From NCBI RefSeq assembly GCF_030372275.1, contig NZ_JAUDDJ010000001.1: a stretch of 64,000 nt of DNA; one strand, 5' to 3'. The notes below the pieces were generated by a model. It worked only from the letters and a program-made list of their open reading frames with translations, was not told the origin of the DNA and did not search any database. The DNA comes from Lawsonibacter sp900766145. GTDB taxonomy: Bacteria; Bacillota; Clostridia; Oscillospirales; Oscillospiraceae. A program made the position numbers and the translations under genes. This document shows positions 27,486-35,913 of this stretch, one piece after another (within the stretch, counting starts at the first letter, position 1; every line of letters starts with the position of its first letter).

Positions 27486-28109
27486 ATGGCCTACTTTCCT
27501 TTTTTTATCGACCTTGACCAGAAGCCGGGGCTGGTGGTGGGAGGCGGCCCGGTAGCCGCCCGGAAAATCCGCACCTTACTTCCCTACGGCCCCCGTCTGA
27601 CGGTGTGTGCCCCCTCGGTTCTCCCGGAGTTGGAGGCCCTGCCCGGCCTGGCGGTACGGAAGGAACCCTTTTCTCCCGACCTGTTGGAAGGGGCGTTCTT
27701 TGTCATTGCCGCCACCGATGACCGGGAGCTGAACCGCCGTATTGCCGGGCTGTGCCGGGCGCGAAATCTCCCCGTCAATGTGGCCGACCCGGGAACGGAA
27801 AGCACCTTCCTCTTCCCATCCGTGGTACAGCGGGGCCCCATGACCATCGGCATCTCCACCGGCGGCACGAGCCCCACTGCCGCCCATGTTCTGAAAGAGC
27901 AGATCGAGGGACTGCTCCCCGGCAATCTGGAGGAGATTCTCCTCTGGATGGACGGGATGCGGGAGGAGCTGAAGGGCAGCCCTCTGCCCCAGCCCAAGCG
28001 TTCCGCTTGCCTCTCCCGGCTTTTTGCCGCCGCCCTTCAGGCCGGCGGCCCCCTGTCCCGGGAGGAAATCCAACCTTTACTCAGCCTTGAAACGGAGGAA
28101 CTTCCATGA
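27486..28109 (+). CDS. precorrin-2 dehydrogenase (siroheme synthase N-domain)
   Basis: A 207-residue protein with the NAD-binding start FPFFIDLDQKPGLVVGGGPV (GGGPVAARK motif, residues 19-27) and the family motifs FVIAATDDRELNRRI and GISTGGTSPTAA. It oxidises precorrin-2 to sirohydrochlorin; family members may also insert iron or cobalt. AGGAGG precedes the ATG at 27486, 14 bp after the ATPase gene. The stop overlaps the CobA-HemD gene by 4 bp (ATGA). It probably supplies sirohydrochlorin for siroheme or for a corrin. Confidence 0.93.
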   Translation: MAYFPFFIDLDQKPGLVVGGGPVAARKIRTLLPYGPRLTVCAPSVLPELEALPGLAVRKEPFSPDLLEGAFFVIAATDDRELNRRIAGLCRARNLPVNVADPGTESTFLFPSVVQRGPMTIGISTGGTSPTAAHVLKEQIEGLLPGNLEEILLWMDGMREELKGSPLPQPKRSACLSRLFAAALQAGGPLSREEIQPLLSLETEELP

Positions 28110-29593
28110 GCCAATCTACCGGCTGTGTCTACCTCATCGGCGCAGGCTGCGGCCAGGCCGACCTTATCACCCTGCGGGGGCTGGAGCTGCTGCGCCAGTG
28201 CGACGCGGTGGTCTACGATGACCTCATCGCCGATGAGCTGCTCCAGGCCGCTCCGCCCCAGGCCCGGCGCATCTATATGGGCAAGCGGCTGGGCCGCCAC
28301 TCCGCCCCCCAAGAGGAGATCTCCCAAACCCTGGTGGAGCTGGCCGGTCATGGCCTGCGGGTGGCCCGGCTCAAGGGGGGCGACCCCTTTGTCTTTGGCC
28401 GGGGCGGCGAGGAGGCCCTGGCCCTCCAGGCGGCAGGCATCCCCTTCCAGGTAGTGCCCGGTATTTCCTCCTCCATCGCCATTCCTGCCCTGGCGGGCAT
28501 CCCGGTGACCCACCGTGGGCTGAGCCGGGGCTTCCATGTGGTCACTGCCCACACCGCCCAGGGGGGACGGGATGACTTTGACCGTCTGGCCAAGCTGGAG
28601 GGCACCCTGGTGTTTCTCATGGGGCTGTCCCATCTGCGGGGGATCGCCCAGGGGCTCATAGCTGCCGGGAAATCCCCCCAAACTCCTGCCGCTGTGGTCT
28701 CCGGCGGCTGTGCCCCCCACCCGGCCACGGTACGCGCCCCGCTGGGCCAGCTGGCTGCCGCAGCGGAACAGGCGGGGGTTCAGCCCCCGGCGGTAATTGT
28801 GGTGGGAGAAACTGCCGCCCTGGATCTCACCTCTGCCGCCAAACGTCCCCTGGAGGGCATCCAAGCGGCCGTGGTGGGCACCCCCGTCCTCCAGCAGCGG
28901 CTGCACCAGGTACTGACCCCCCTGGGTGCCCGGCCCTTTGCCGTTTTGACCTCACAGTTGGAGGAGCTGCCCTGCTCGTTTGATTGGAACACCCTGTGTG
29001 ACGGTACTCCCCGCTGGGTGGTACTCACCAGCCAGAACGGCGTGGACTGCTTCTTCCGCCGTCTCAATGAGCAGCATATCGACCTGCGGCGGCTCCATGC
29101 CTGCCGCTTTGCCGCCATTGGCAAGGCCACTGCCGCCTCCCTGGCTGACCATGGCATTCAGGCCGACCTTTGTCCCCCGGTCCACACCACCCACGCTCTG
29201 GCCCAGGCTCTGGTGGAAGCCGTTCCCCAGGGTGAGCCGGTATATCTGTTCCGCTCCGCTCTTGGCTCTCCTGAGCTATACCACCGACTTGCAGAACACA
29301 CCTATACAGAGGACATCCCCCTCTACACCCTCCGGGCCCCAGATGGGGACTGCACCTCTCTGTTCTCGCAGATTCAACAAAGTGACTACCTGGTATTTTC
29401 CAGTGCCAGCGGGGTTTCCTTCTTTTTGGATACGTTTGGCTCCATTCCGGAGGGCCCTGTCTGCGTGTGCATCGGTCCAGTAACCGCCCAGGCCCTGGCT
29501 TCCCACTGCAAAACTCCACCTTTGACCGCACAGGATATCTCCGCCTCCGGGATTCGGGATACCATTCTGGCCCATCGGACCGTCCACAAGTAA
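28106..29593 (+). CDS. cobA-hemD: uroporphyrinogen-III methyltransferase/uroporphyrinogen-III synthase fusion
   Basis: A 495-residue bifunctional enzyme. Residues 1-245 are the SAM-dependent methyltransferase: VYLIGAGCGQADLITLRG at the N-terminus, YDDLI, GRHSAPQEEI, RLKGGDPFVFGRGGEE and VVPGISS are diagnostic. Residues 260-490 are a HemD-type synthase (TPVLQQRLHQVLTPLGA; WVVLTSQNGVDCFF; YLVFSSASGVSFFL). The fusion joins hydroxymethylbilane cyclisation to precorrin-2 formation and is common in Clostridia. It is coupled to the dehydrogenase upstream, so this operon covers two steps of siroheme/corrin formation plus uptake of an iron-complex or corrinoid. Confidence 0.95.
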   Translation: MSQSTGCVYLIGAGCGQADLITLRGLELLRQCDAVVYDDLIADELLQAAPPQARRIYMGKRLGRHSAPQEEISQTLVELAGHGLRVARLKGGDPFVFGRGGEEALALQAAGIPFQVVPGISSSIAIPALAGIPVTHRGLSRGFHVVTAHTAQGGRDDFDRLAKLEGTLVFLMGLSHLRGIAQGLIAAGKSPQTPAAVVSGGCAPHPATVRAPLGQLAAAAEQAGVQPPAVIVVGETAALDLTSAAKRPLEGIQAAVVGTPVLQQRLHQVLTPLGARPFAVLTSQLEELPCSFDWNTLCDGTPRWVVLTSQNGVDCFFRRLNEQHIDLRRLHACRFAAIGKATAASLADHGIQADLCPPVHTTHALAQALVEAVPQGEPVYLFRSALGSPELYHRLAEHTYTEDIPLYTLRAPDGDCTSLFSQIQQSDYLVFSSASGVSFFLDTFGSIPEGPVCVCIGPVTAQALASHCKTPPLTAQDISASGIRDTILAHRTVHK

Positions 29594-29618
29594 ATCAACA
29601 CTTGATTCTCCAGACGCA

Positions 29619-29658
29619 AAGCGGGACGCACAGTTTGTGCGGCCCGCTTGATGTTTTT
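29619..29658 (+). terminator. terminator of the uptake/siroheme operon
   Basis: AAGCGGG-A-CGCACA pairs with TGTGCG-G-CCCGCTT around GTT, followed by GATGTTTTT. Only two unpaired bases interrupt the stem. Confidence 0.85.
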
Positions 29659-29666
29659 CTGTTTAT

Positions 29667-30194
29667 CTATTTATTCGGCTGCGTCTCATCCCTCTGCACT
29701 CCCTCTTCATTTGGCTGTGTCTGCTGGTTTGGAAATCCGGCATGGAACTGTTCCTGGTACGGCTGGAATTGCTCCATCTGAAACTCCATCTGCTCCTGAA
29801 GCTGGGAGTAGGCGGATTGGCTCAAAAAGGAAGAGAGCAGATTGAGCAGGAGAAAGGCGGCCAGGATATAGAGCAAAGCGGATTTGCGGAAAACCGGCCC
29901 TCTGCCCTGCCGGCTGTTCCAGCCGAAGGGACTGTAAAAGTCGTACACATCCTGCCCATATTCCGGACCACGCCAGGTATTCTGCTGCCCACCGTAACCA
30001 TAGGCGGAGTTGACCCGACCGGGATTTTTGATCTGCTCATAGGCCGCGTTGATCTCATTCATTTTCTCCGCTGCCGCTGCATTGCCCGGATTCAGATCGG
30101 GATGATACTGTTTTGCCAGCTTCCGATAGGCCTTTTTGATCTCCTCTTCGGAAGCATCTTGGGAGACGCCAAGTACGTGATAGGGATCGTTCAT
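29667..30194 (-). CDS. small DnaJ-domain membrane protein
   Basis: A 175-residue protein with an N-terminal J-domain (YHVLGVSQDASEEEIKKAYR, then KQYHPDLNPGN with the HPD triad at about residues 33-35), a short linker rich in Tyr/Gly, one hydrophobic segment (LLYILAAFLLLNLLSSFL, near 108-125) and a Gln/Pro/Asn-rich tail. It lacks the Gly/Phe and zinc domains of true DnaJ, so it is a specialised J-protein that would recruit DnaK to the membrane. The ATG at 30194 follows GGAGGGG; a start 15 bp upstream lies on the ribosome site. Confidence 0.88.
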   Translation of the reverse strand: MNDPYHVLGVSQDASEEEIKKAYRKLAKQYHPDLNPGNAAAAEKMNEINAAYEQIKNPGRVNSAYGYGGQQNTWRGPEYGQDVYDFYSPFGWNSRQGRGPVFRKSALLYILAAFLLLNLLSSFLSQSAYSQLQEQMEFQMEQFQPYQEQFHAGFPNQQTQPNEEGVQRDETQPNK

Positions 30195-30263
30195 TCTTTT
30201 CCCCTCCACTCGTTTAAAACCTTATTGCGGCTTTTCATATGGACTTGCCCCTTTGTCATCCAT

Positions 30264-32066
30264 CTACTTATTCCAAAACCACAGGTCCATATCATATTTG
30301 AACGTACGGTAATTCTGCATGGTGCACTCATACGTATACTGGCGGATCAGTTCACCGTCCGCGTCGTATTCCCCAAACACCATGGCCATACCGCTGTTGA
30401 CGACCCAGTGGTCGCTGTTCTCACAGAGCGAGCCGTTAGATACAATGCTGGAGTACGGCACATCGAAGCTGGATTGCAGAGAGTATGTCCCTGCGTTTTC
30501 ATCGATGCGATAGACATAGACCTGGCTGGTGATCTCCCCGGAGCCATAGAGGTCGGTACCCACACTCTCGTCCACCTCCAACGCGATGTCGCGGCTGCTG
30601 GTTGACCAGTAGTTGTTGTTATGGAGAGACAGGTAATATACCCCGTCCTCCTCACCGTCTGCGTAGTATTCCACGCAGTGCTGGCCATACTGGAGCACAA
30701 AATCTCCCTCCTGGGTCAAACATTTGTCGCTGTAAGGGGTGTCCTGCCAGATGCTTTCATCCCCCAGCAGCCAGTCAATTTCCGGCTTGTCATGCAGGCC
30801 GGACACTTTTAGGATGGAGGATGTCTCTCTGGAGGAAAGGATTACGCTGTCCTCCTCCGCAAGATATACCAAACTGTTGAGATGGATCCAGTCCCGCTCC
30901 CCCGCCTGCCAGAAAAACGCGTCACTTGGACTGACTGCCCGGGTCGTCTCATAATAGGGCTGCATCAGTGCGCTGAAATTGATCAGCTCCGTGACCTGCC
31001 CAGTCTCCAGATCAATGGAAAGCAGGCGGTCCTCCACCGTTTCATTTCCCCGCTCCTCAGCCAGGGCAAGCACTTCTCCATCAGCGCCAAACCCAATGTC
31101 GTGATGCAGGTCATACTCACCCAGATCATAGATTTGGGTCACCTGCCCCAGGCCGTTGATTTTTGCAAGCTTTGAGGAGGATACGCAGGTGATGATCTCA
31201 TTTTCATAAAACAGCAGCCGGTCCAACCCATAGCCTTCCAGCACCATCTCATAGCGCAGGACTCCGTCGTTATCAAAGAAGAAGCCATAGCCCAGATAGC
31301 CGTTTACCCGCATCATGGTAAACAGACCGTCTGACGGTTCCTGACTGGAGCTGCCCTCGGTCACCTCCAGCCGGGTGTCATAGCCGGATTTTGTCTCAGG
31401 CATCTCAACCGTAAAGCGGACTACTTGTCTTGTATTGCCCCAGCTGCCGGTGACCGTCATGGTGACCTCATTGGTCTCTCCGGGGACAAGCCCGATCATC
31501 TGGAATTCATGGGTCTTGGAATACTCCTCACCGGATATATCGGCAGCCTGAGCCGTATAGTCCGGAATATCGCTGTCCGCCACATGAATGGTGTAGCTGA
31601 TCTTCGTATCTACGTCGGTTTCAAAATAAAAATACAGGCCATTACTCCCGGTGCCATAGGGATTTAAAATGGCCAAAGGCTGAGTGGCCGACCAGGTCAC
31701 ATCGTCCAAAGTTTTCAGCTCTTCGATCACCTGGTACAGCCGCTGCTGCACCTGCAGGTCATAATATGTAAAGCCTTCGGACTGGATATCCTGAGGCACC
31801 AGTTGAAGGGCGTTGAGCCCATCTCCCAGATTGGCCTGTGTAATGTCAACTTCCCACTCTGTACTCCGGTTAATGATGCTCCCGGTATCAAAGGACCAGT
31901 CTGTACGCACCGCCTGCTCCTGTGCGGTGAAGGATTTCGATATCTCAATCACCAGAAACGGGATCAGGCACGCCAGCAGCACCACAATTCCAAACACCAG
32001 CAGAAGAATTTGTTTCTTTTTCTTTGTCAACATACGCTTTACCTGCCGCCTCACTCTATATAACAT
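30264..32066 (-). CDS. arylsulfate sulfotransferase (ASST family), membrane anchored
   Basis: ASST moves sulfate from one phenolic sulfate to another phenol without PAPS, at the outer face of the cell. The 600-residue protein has an N-terminal anchor (ILLLVFGIVVLLACLIPFLV, residues 20-39), an Ig-like N-domain, then a propeller domain with the motifs LHHDIGFGADGEVLAL and RDWIHLNSLVYL; in the family the His in DW-x-H-x-NS carries the sulfate intermediate. It overlaps the TauE gene by 11 bp. An alternative start at 32033 (LTKKKKQI follows) is as plausible. GC content is lower than in the arginine genes. Acts probably on diet- or bile-derived phenol sulfates; the donor is not known. Confidence 0.9.
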   Translation of the reverse strand: MLYRVRRQVKRMLTKKKKQILLLVFGIVVLLACLIPFLVIEISKSFTAQEQAVRTDWSFDTGSIINRSTEWEVDITQANLGDGLNALQLVPQDIQSEGFTYYDLQVQQRLYQVIEELKTLDDVTWSATQPLAILNPYGTGSNGLYFYFETDVDTKISYTIHVADSDIPDYTAQAADISGEEYSKTHEFQMIGLVPGETNEVTMTVTGSWGNTRQVVRFTVEMPETKSGYDTRLEVTEGSSSQEPSDGLFTMMRVNGYLGYGFFFDNDGVLRYEMVLEGYGLDRLLFYENEIITCVSSSKLAKINGLGQVTQIYDLGEYDLHHDIGFGADGEVLALAEERGNETVEDRLLSIDLETGQVTELINFSALMQPYYETTRAVSPSDAFFWQAGERDWIHLNSLVYLAEEDSVILSSRETSSILKVSGLHDKPEIDWLLGDESIWQDTPYSDKCLTQEGDFVLQYGQHCVEYYADGEEDGVYYLSLHNNNYWSTSSRDIALEVDESVGTDLYGSGEITSQVYVYRIDENAGTYSLQSSFDVPYSSIVSNGSLCENSDHWVVNSGMAMVFGEYDADGELIRQYTYECTMQNYRTFKYDMDLWFWNK

Positions 32067-32832
32067 TGACCACCAACAGGAGTGTCCCCAACGAGGTAAG
32101 GATCATTCCCGTCCACCGATTCAGTGCAATGGGACTGGATCGGGCCGCAACCTTAGCGGCCCCCTGTGCCCAAACCAAGGTAAAAATCATACACAGGACC
32201 AGCAGCCTGAGGTTTGGAGCATCCCCCAGGGCAAAATGGCTGATGGCCCCGGTCAGTGCGGAAAACGTCATCACAAACACACTGGTGCCTACTGCGGTTT
32301 TCAGCTCATATCCCAGCAGCATGGTCAGCACCATCAGCATCATCATGCCGCCGCCCGCTCCGAAAAAGCCGCAGATCAGCCCAACCAACGCCCCTCCGGC
32401 CAGTCCATCACATATTTGTTGTGCTCCGGAACGTTTGCGCATGGTATCTTTGGGTGCGAGGATGGGGAAAAACAAGAACCGCACACCGAGAACCCAAGTC
32501 ATGAAGATAGAGAAACCGCCCAGTGTACTGCTCTCTACATAGGAGGAAAGCCAGCTCCCCACCACTGTCATGCTCAGCACTCCGATCATCATGGCAATTC
32601 CGTTCCTTATGTCCACACAGCCATTTTTTGCATAGGTCCTGGCACTTGCCGCACTGGCCAGCACATCACTGGCCAATGCAATGCCGATGGCCTGGTAAGC
32701 GGGAACACCCAGGAATACCACCAGCATAGGGGTGATAACCGTAGCGGCGCTTAATCCGGCAAAGCCCGTTCCCAACCCCGCTCCGGCTCCTGCCAGAAAG
32801 CATATCAGAATTTCAAACCCAACCTGGCTCAA
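32056..32832 (-). CDS. TauE/SafE-type anion exporter
   Basis: A 258-residue membrane protein with about eight spans and the TauE repeats: LAGAGAGLGTGFAGLSAATV (residues 14-33) and VGLICGFFGAGGGMMMLMVLTM near residue 150 (core GFFGAGGGMM). This family exports sulfite, sulfoacetate or related anions. Overlap with the sulfotransferase gene and a shared promoter make it likely that it handles a sulfur-containing anion connected with the sulfotransferase reaction. Confidence 0.92.
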   Translation of the reverse strand: MSQVGFEILICFLAGAGAGLGTGFAGLSAATVITPMLVVFLGVPAYQAIGIALASDVLASAASARTYAKNGCVDIRNGIAMMIGVLSMTVVGSWLSSYVESSTLGGFSIFMTWVLGVRFLFFPILAPKDTMRKRSGAQQICDGLAGGALVGLICGFFGAGGGMMMLMVLTMLLGYELKTAVGTSVFVMTFSALTGAISHFALGDAPNLRLLVLCMIFTLVWAQGAAKVAARSSPIALNRWTGMILTSLGTLLLVVNVI

Positions 32833-32963
32833 AATATGGTTCTCCCTTCTGCGGCGCTCATCTCTGTTGCACAGCTGCCACGTTTGCAGATATAATAGAC
32901 TAAAAAGCTTGACCCGTCCCTTTTTGGCAACGTTCGGCCCAAGCTGCCCATTTCTGCTTATTC

Positions 32964-32997
32964 AACATACCAGACGAACCTAAAGTGCCGCTAAAGA
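32964..32997 (-). promoter_or_regulatory. tandem regulator boxes and -10 for the TauE-ASST operon
   Basis: Reading the minus strand from 32997: TCTTTAGC, three bases, ACTTTAGG, nine bases, TATGTT (-10, 32969-32964). The same layout occurs on the plus strand before the response regulator gene. The two boxes are 11 bp apart, as OmpR/PhoB-type regulators prefer. The leader to the TauE start (32832) is about 125 bp. Confidence 0.65.
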
Positions 32998-33063
32998 TTC
33001 CCTCGCATTCTTTGCCCAGGAACTCTGAGATTTTCCAACTCAGATTTGTTACCGCTGCCCCCA

Positions 33064-33097
33064 TCTTTAGCTTGTCTTTAGCGTAGTATGTTTATAT
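33064..33097 (+). promoter_or_regulatory. tandem regulator boxes and -10 for the two-component operon
   Basis: TCTTTAGC (33064-33071), three bases, TCTTTAGC (33075-33082), nine bases, TTATAT (33092-33097). This copies the order and spacing found at 32964-32997 on the other strand, so the response regulator probably binds both and activates its own operon and TauE-ASST. Confidence 0.65.
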
Positions 33098-33123
33098 GTC
33101 ATTATCATTTGGAGGTGAAGTGC

Positions 33124-33798
33124 ATGAAGTTGCTGGTCGCGGAAGACGATCCCAAGCTACTGAAATCACTGGTACATATTTTGGAACATAATCGATTCAG
33201 CGTGGACGGCGTATCCAACGGAGAAGACGCCTTGGAATATGGAGAAACCGGTGAGTACGACGGGCTGATTTTGGATATCATGATGCCCGGTTTGGACGGA
33301 CTGGAGGTGCTCCAGCGCCTGCGGCGAAAAGGGATTCAAACACCGGCACTGTTTCTCACCGCCCGCACGGAGATCTCACAGCGGGTAGAGGGCTTAGACG
33401 CCGGTGCAGACGACTATTTGCCAAAACCCTTTGCCACCGCAGAACTTTTGGCTCGCATTCGGGCTATGCTTCGCCGTAAGGACACCTATCTGCCCGACCT
33501 GCTCTCTATCGGTCCGGTCACTCTCAACCGCTCCACCTACCAGTTAAGCTGCCAGAATAAGATACAGTCCCTCAGCGGCAAGGAGTTTCAAATTTTAGAG
33601 ATGATGATGCAGGCGCCTGGAACCATCATTCCCACCGACCGCTTTATCACTCATCTCTGGGGCTGGGATACCAATGTGGACACCAGCGTGGTGTGGGTAC
33701 ACATCTCGAACCTGCGCAAGAAAATCAGTGCCATCGGTGCGCCCATGGAGATCCGCTTTGTCCGCAACGCCGGCTATGTGTTGGAGGTCAAACCGTGA
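33124..33798 (+). CDS. OmpR-family response regulator
   Basis: A 224-residue regulator with receiver domain (LLVAEDDPKLLKSLVHILEH, Asp in LILDIMMPGLDGLEV near residue 51, Lys in YLPKPFATAEL near 101) and a winged-helix DNA-binding domain (YQLSCQNKIQSLSGKEFQIL; VWVHISNLRKKI; RFVRNAGYVLE). GGAGGTGAAGTGC is upstream of the ATG at 33124. It overlaps the kinase gene by 4 bp. Likely regulates the divergent TauE-ASST operon through the tandem boxes. Confidence 0.95.
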   Translation: MKLLVAEDDPKLLKSLVHILEHNRFSVDGVSNGEDALEYGETGEYDGLILDIMMPGLDGLEVLQRLRRKGIQTPALFLTARTEISQRVEGLDAGADDYLPKPFATAELLARIRAMLRRKDTYLPDLLSIGPVTLNRSTYQLSCQNKIQSLSGKEFQILEMMMQAPGTIIPTDRFITHLWGWDTNVDTSVVWVHISNLRKKISAIGAPMEIRFVRNAGYVLEVKP

Positions 33799-35021
33799 TT
33801 GGAAATCTGCGCAAAAAATTTATCTTCATCAGCACCATCTCCATCTTTGCCGTGTTTTCCATCATTCTCTCCCTTCTTCTGGTGCTTACCAGGGTACAGA
33901 TGAACCGCACGCTGGATATGCTCACCAACACCATCGCAGAAAACAACGGTTTTTTCCCGGAATTTGATTCCTCCAAACCACATACTCCCTCTCTGTTTTC
34001 CTATTCCAACACCATTACGGAAGAGACCCGGTTCAGCACCCGGTTCTTTACGATCTGGCTTAACGAGCAGCAGGAAGTAACCGATGTCAATATAGATTCC
34101 GTCTCTACCATCTCCCAGTCTGAGGTGGAGCAATATGTGTTGGAGGCCATGGACAGTCCAAAAGAGCGGGGCTGGGTCTCGGAATATCGCTATAAAATTA
34201 CATCCACCGAAGATGGCTGGTTTCTTGTATTCGTCAATGGTGCCATGTACCAGACTACCACAAACCGCCTTCTGTTCACCGTATTTCTGATTCTGCTGGG
34301 AAGCGCAGTGCTGATTCTGACTCTGACCGTAATTATTTCCAAGAAGGTCGTGCGCCCGATGGCGGAAAGCTACGAGAAGCAAAAGCAGTTTATCACCGAC
34401 GCCAACCATGAGCTGAAAACCCCGCTCACGCTGATTTTGTCCAATCTGGATATTCTGGAATCGGAATATGGCAAAAATGAATGGTTGGATGATATCCGCG
34501 GCGAGGGGGAACGTATGGGGCTGCTGATCAACCAGCTGGTCACCTTGTCCCGCATGGATGAGAGCAATGCCCGCCTTCTCTCTGCTGATTTTGACCTGAG
34601 CAGTGCAATCAACGACACGGTCTCTGAATTTCAGTGTCTGGCGGAGGAGCGGGGCCATACCCTCTTCAGCGATATCACCCCGTCCATCTCCTACCATGGG
34701 GATGAGGCACTCATCCGTAAACTGGCTGCCATTCTGCTGGACAACGCAGTGAAATACTGCGATGCCGGCGGAGAGATTCAGGTCCGTCTCTACCAGCGGC
34801 GGCATCCCGTTCTGATTGTGGAGAACACCTACGCCGAGGTGGACACGTTGGAACTGGATCGGCTATTTGATCGATTCTACCGCGCCGATCGAGTCCGAAC
34901 TTTTTCCGGCAGCTTTGGGGTCGGACTGTCCATCGCCCAATCCATCGTCAAAAGCCATCGCAGCACCATTAGCGCCTACAAAAAAGAGGGTCTGATTGGG
35001 TTCCGCGTCAATTTGAAATAG
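33795..35021 (+). CDS. sensor histidine kinase
   Basis: A 408-residue kinase starting at GTG overlapping the regulator stop (GTGA). Two membrane spans (about residues 10-33 and 160-185) frame an extracellular sensor of about 125 residues. The HisKA box is FITDANHELKTPLTLILSN; ATPase motifs are LLDNAVKYCDAGGE (N-box), FDRFYRADR (F-box) and GSFGVGLSIAQSIV (G-box). The G1 box seems reduced to the short HPVLIVENTYAE. Paired with the OmpR-type regulator; input may be a phenol sulfate or the released anion, which is inference. Confidence 0.93.
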   Translation: MIGNLRKKFIFISTISIFAVFSIILSLLLVLTRVQMNRTLDMLTNTIAENNGFFPEFDSSKPHTPSLFSYSNTITEETRFSTRFFTIWLNEQQEVTDVNIDSVSTISQSEVEQYVLEAMDSPKERGWVSEYRYKITSTEDGWFLVFVNGAMYQTTTNRLLFTVFLILLGSAVLILTLTVIISKKVVRPMAESYEKQKQFITDANHELKTPLTLILSNLDILESEYGKNEWLDDIRGEGERMGLLINQLVTLSRMDESNARLLSADFDLSSAINDTVSEFQCLAEERGHTLFSDITPSISYHGDEALIRKLAAILLDNAVKYCDAGGEIQVRLYQRRHPVLIVENTYAEVDTLELDRLFDRFYRADRVRTFSGSFGVGLSIAQSIVKSHRSTISAYKKEGLIGFRVNLK

Positions 35022-35425
35022 TCTGCACCACCACAAAACAATATCCTGCACAAACCCAATGGGACCTCCCAATCCGTGAGGACTGGCCCATTTGGAATAG
35101 GCAAAGTCCTGCTCCACTGCTTTCGGCATCACGATTTTATCAATGCAGACTTTCTCCCCAGGCAGCTCCCACAGCAGACAGTATTTAAAGCTCCCATTTT
35201 TGCTTTTGAAAGCATTTTACTTGGGCTTCACAAGTCTCAGGACCAACTGAAAATCCAGGACCTGTATAGTGGTTAAGCTTAGCAAAGCGGTGTGAATTCA
35301 CCTAGAGAGATTTTATAAACAGCTTGTTAAATCATCTTCTTGATTCATCCCTCCAAATAGATGTTCTCGTTTTCTCTGCTCAAAGTTGCAGCTTACCATG
35401 GTTTCTTAAACTATTCTACAAAGCG
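35022..35425. other. AT-rich gap, possible decayed gene piece
   Basis: Between the kinase and the tRNA there are about 550 bp without a convincing gene. On the minus strand a frame open from about 35222 to 34863 reads FKYCLLWELPGEKV then IDKIVMPKAVEQDFAYSK, which looks coding-like but has no recognisable family and runs antisense into the kinase gene. It may be the scar of a lost gene; no more can be said. Confidence 0.25.
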
Positions 35426-35472
35426 AATAATCCGAACCTGTCTCTTAATAGAAACAGATTCGGATTATTTTG
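35426..35472 (+). terminator. terminator-like inverted repeat
   Basis: AATAATCCGAA-C-CTGT (35426-35441) pairs with ACAG-A-TTCGGATTATT (35454-35469), followed by TTGTGG. It may end transcripts from the two-component operon, 400 bp downstream of the kinase. Confidence 0.5.
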
Positions 35473-35573
35473 TGGTTTAAAACATCAAGGCGCTGTAGAT
35501 ACTGCAGTTTTCAGCTTTGCACCCAAAAGCAAAGTGTCGGAACGAGTGGATGGTACCTTTTACGCCACGAGCA

Positions 35574-35610
35574 TAAAAAATGTTGGAGCAAAGCGAACTT
35601 TACTCCAACA
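35574..35610 (-). terminator. terminator of the tRNA-Leu gene
   Basis: On the minus strand directly after the tRNA, TGTTGGAG pairs with CTCCAACA across a 14-base loop, then TTTTTT. Confidence 0.88.
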
Positions 35611-35695
35611 TGGTACGGGTAGTGGGGGTCGAACCCACACGAATCGCTTCACAGGAACCTAAATCCTGCGCGTCTGCCAATTCCGCCATACCCGC
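35611..35695 (-). tRNA. tRNA-Leu (anticodon UAG)
   Basis: The minus strand reads GCGGGTATGGCGGAATTGG at the 5' end and CCCCCACTACCCGTACCA at the 3' end. The acceptor arm GCGGGTA pairs with TACCCGT (last pair G-U), the anticodon loop is TTTAGGT between CAGGA and TCCTG, giving UAG, and there is a long variable arm as expected for class II leucine tRNA. The CCA end is encoded. The T arm is GTGGG-TTCGACC-CCCAC. Confidence 0.96.
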
Positions 35696-35808
35696 ATATA
35701 ACTTTTCCTTCGGCTGATATTCTACAATTACTGAGCCCTGTGCTCAGTACATATAATCATACCCAACCACCGAAAAAAAGTCAATGAAAACTAATCGTCA
35801 AAAATCTA

Positions 35809-35873
35809 GTTAGCTATTGACAACTAAGGTTAGCGGTGGTAAACTTACCCTGTTAATTGGTTAGTTGACGCAA
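35809..35873 (+). promoter_or_regulatory. feo promoter with repeated GTTAG boxes
   Basis: TTGACA (35817-35822), 17 bp, TAAACT (35840-35845). GTTAGC occurs just before the -35 (35809) and inside the spacer (35829), and GGTTAGTTGAC follows near 35859. Repeats of this type fit a DtxR/IdeR- or Fur-like iron repressor; a related palindrome sits before feoB. Confidence 0.5.
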
Positions 35874-35913
35874 ACTACATGAGAACTATGCTGAGAAAGG
35901 TGTGATCATTATT

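Noticed and set aside
34863..35222. Gene on the minus strand overlapping the histidine kinase end
   Set aside because: No ribosome site, no known family, and more than a third lies antisense to a sure gene; kept only as a possible remnant.
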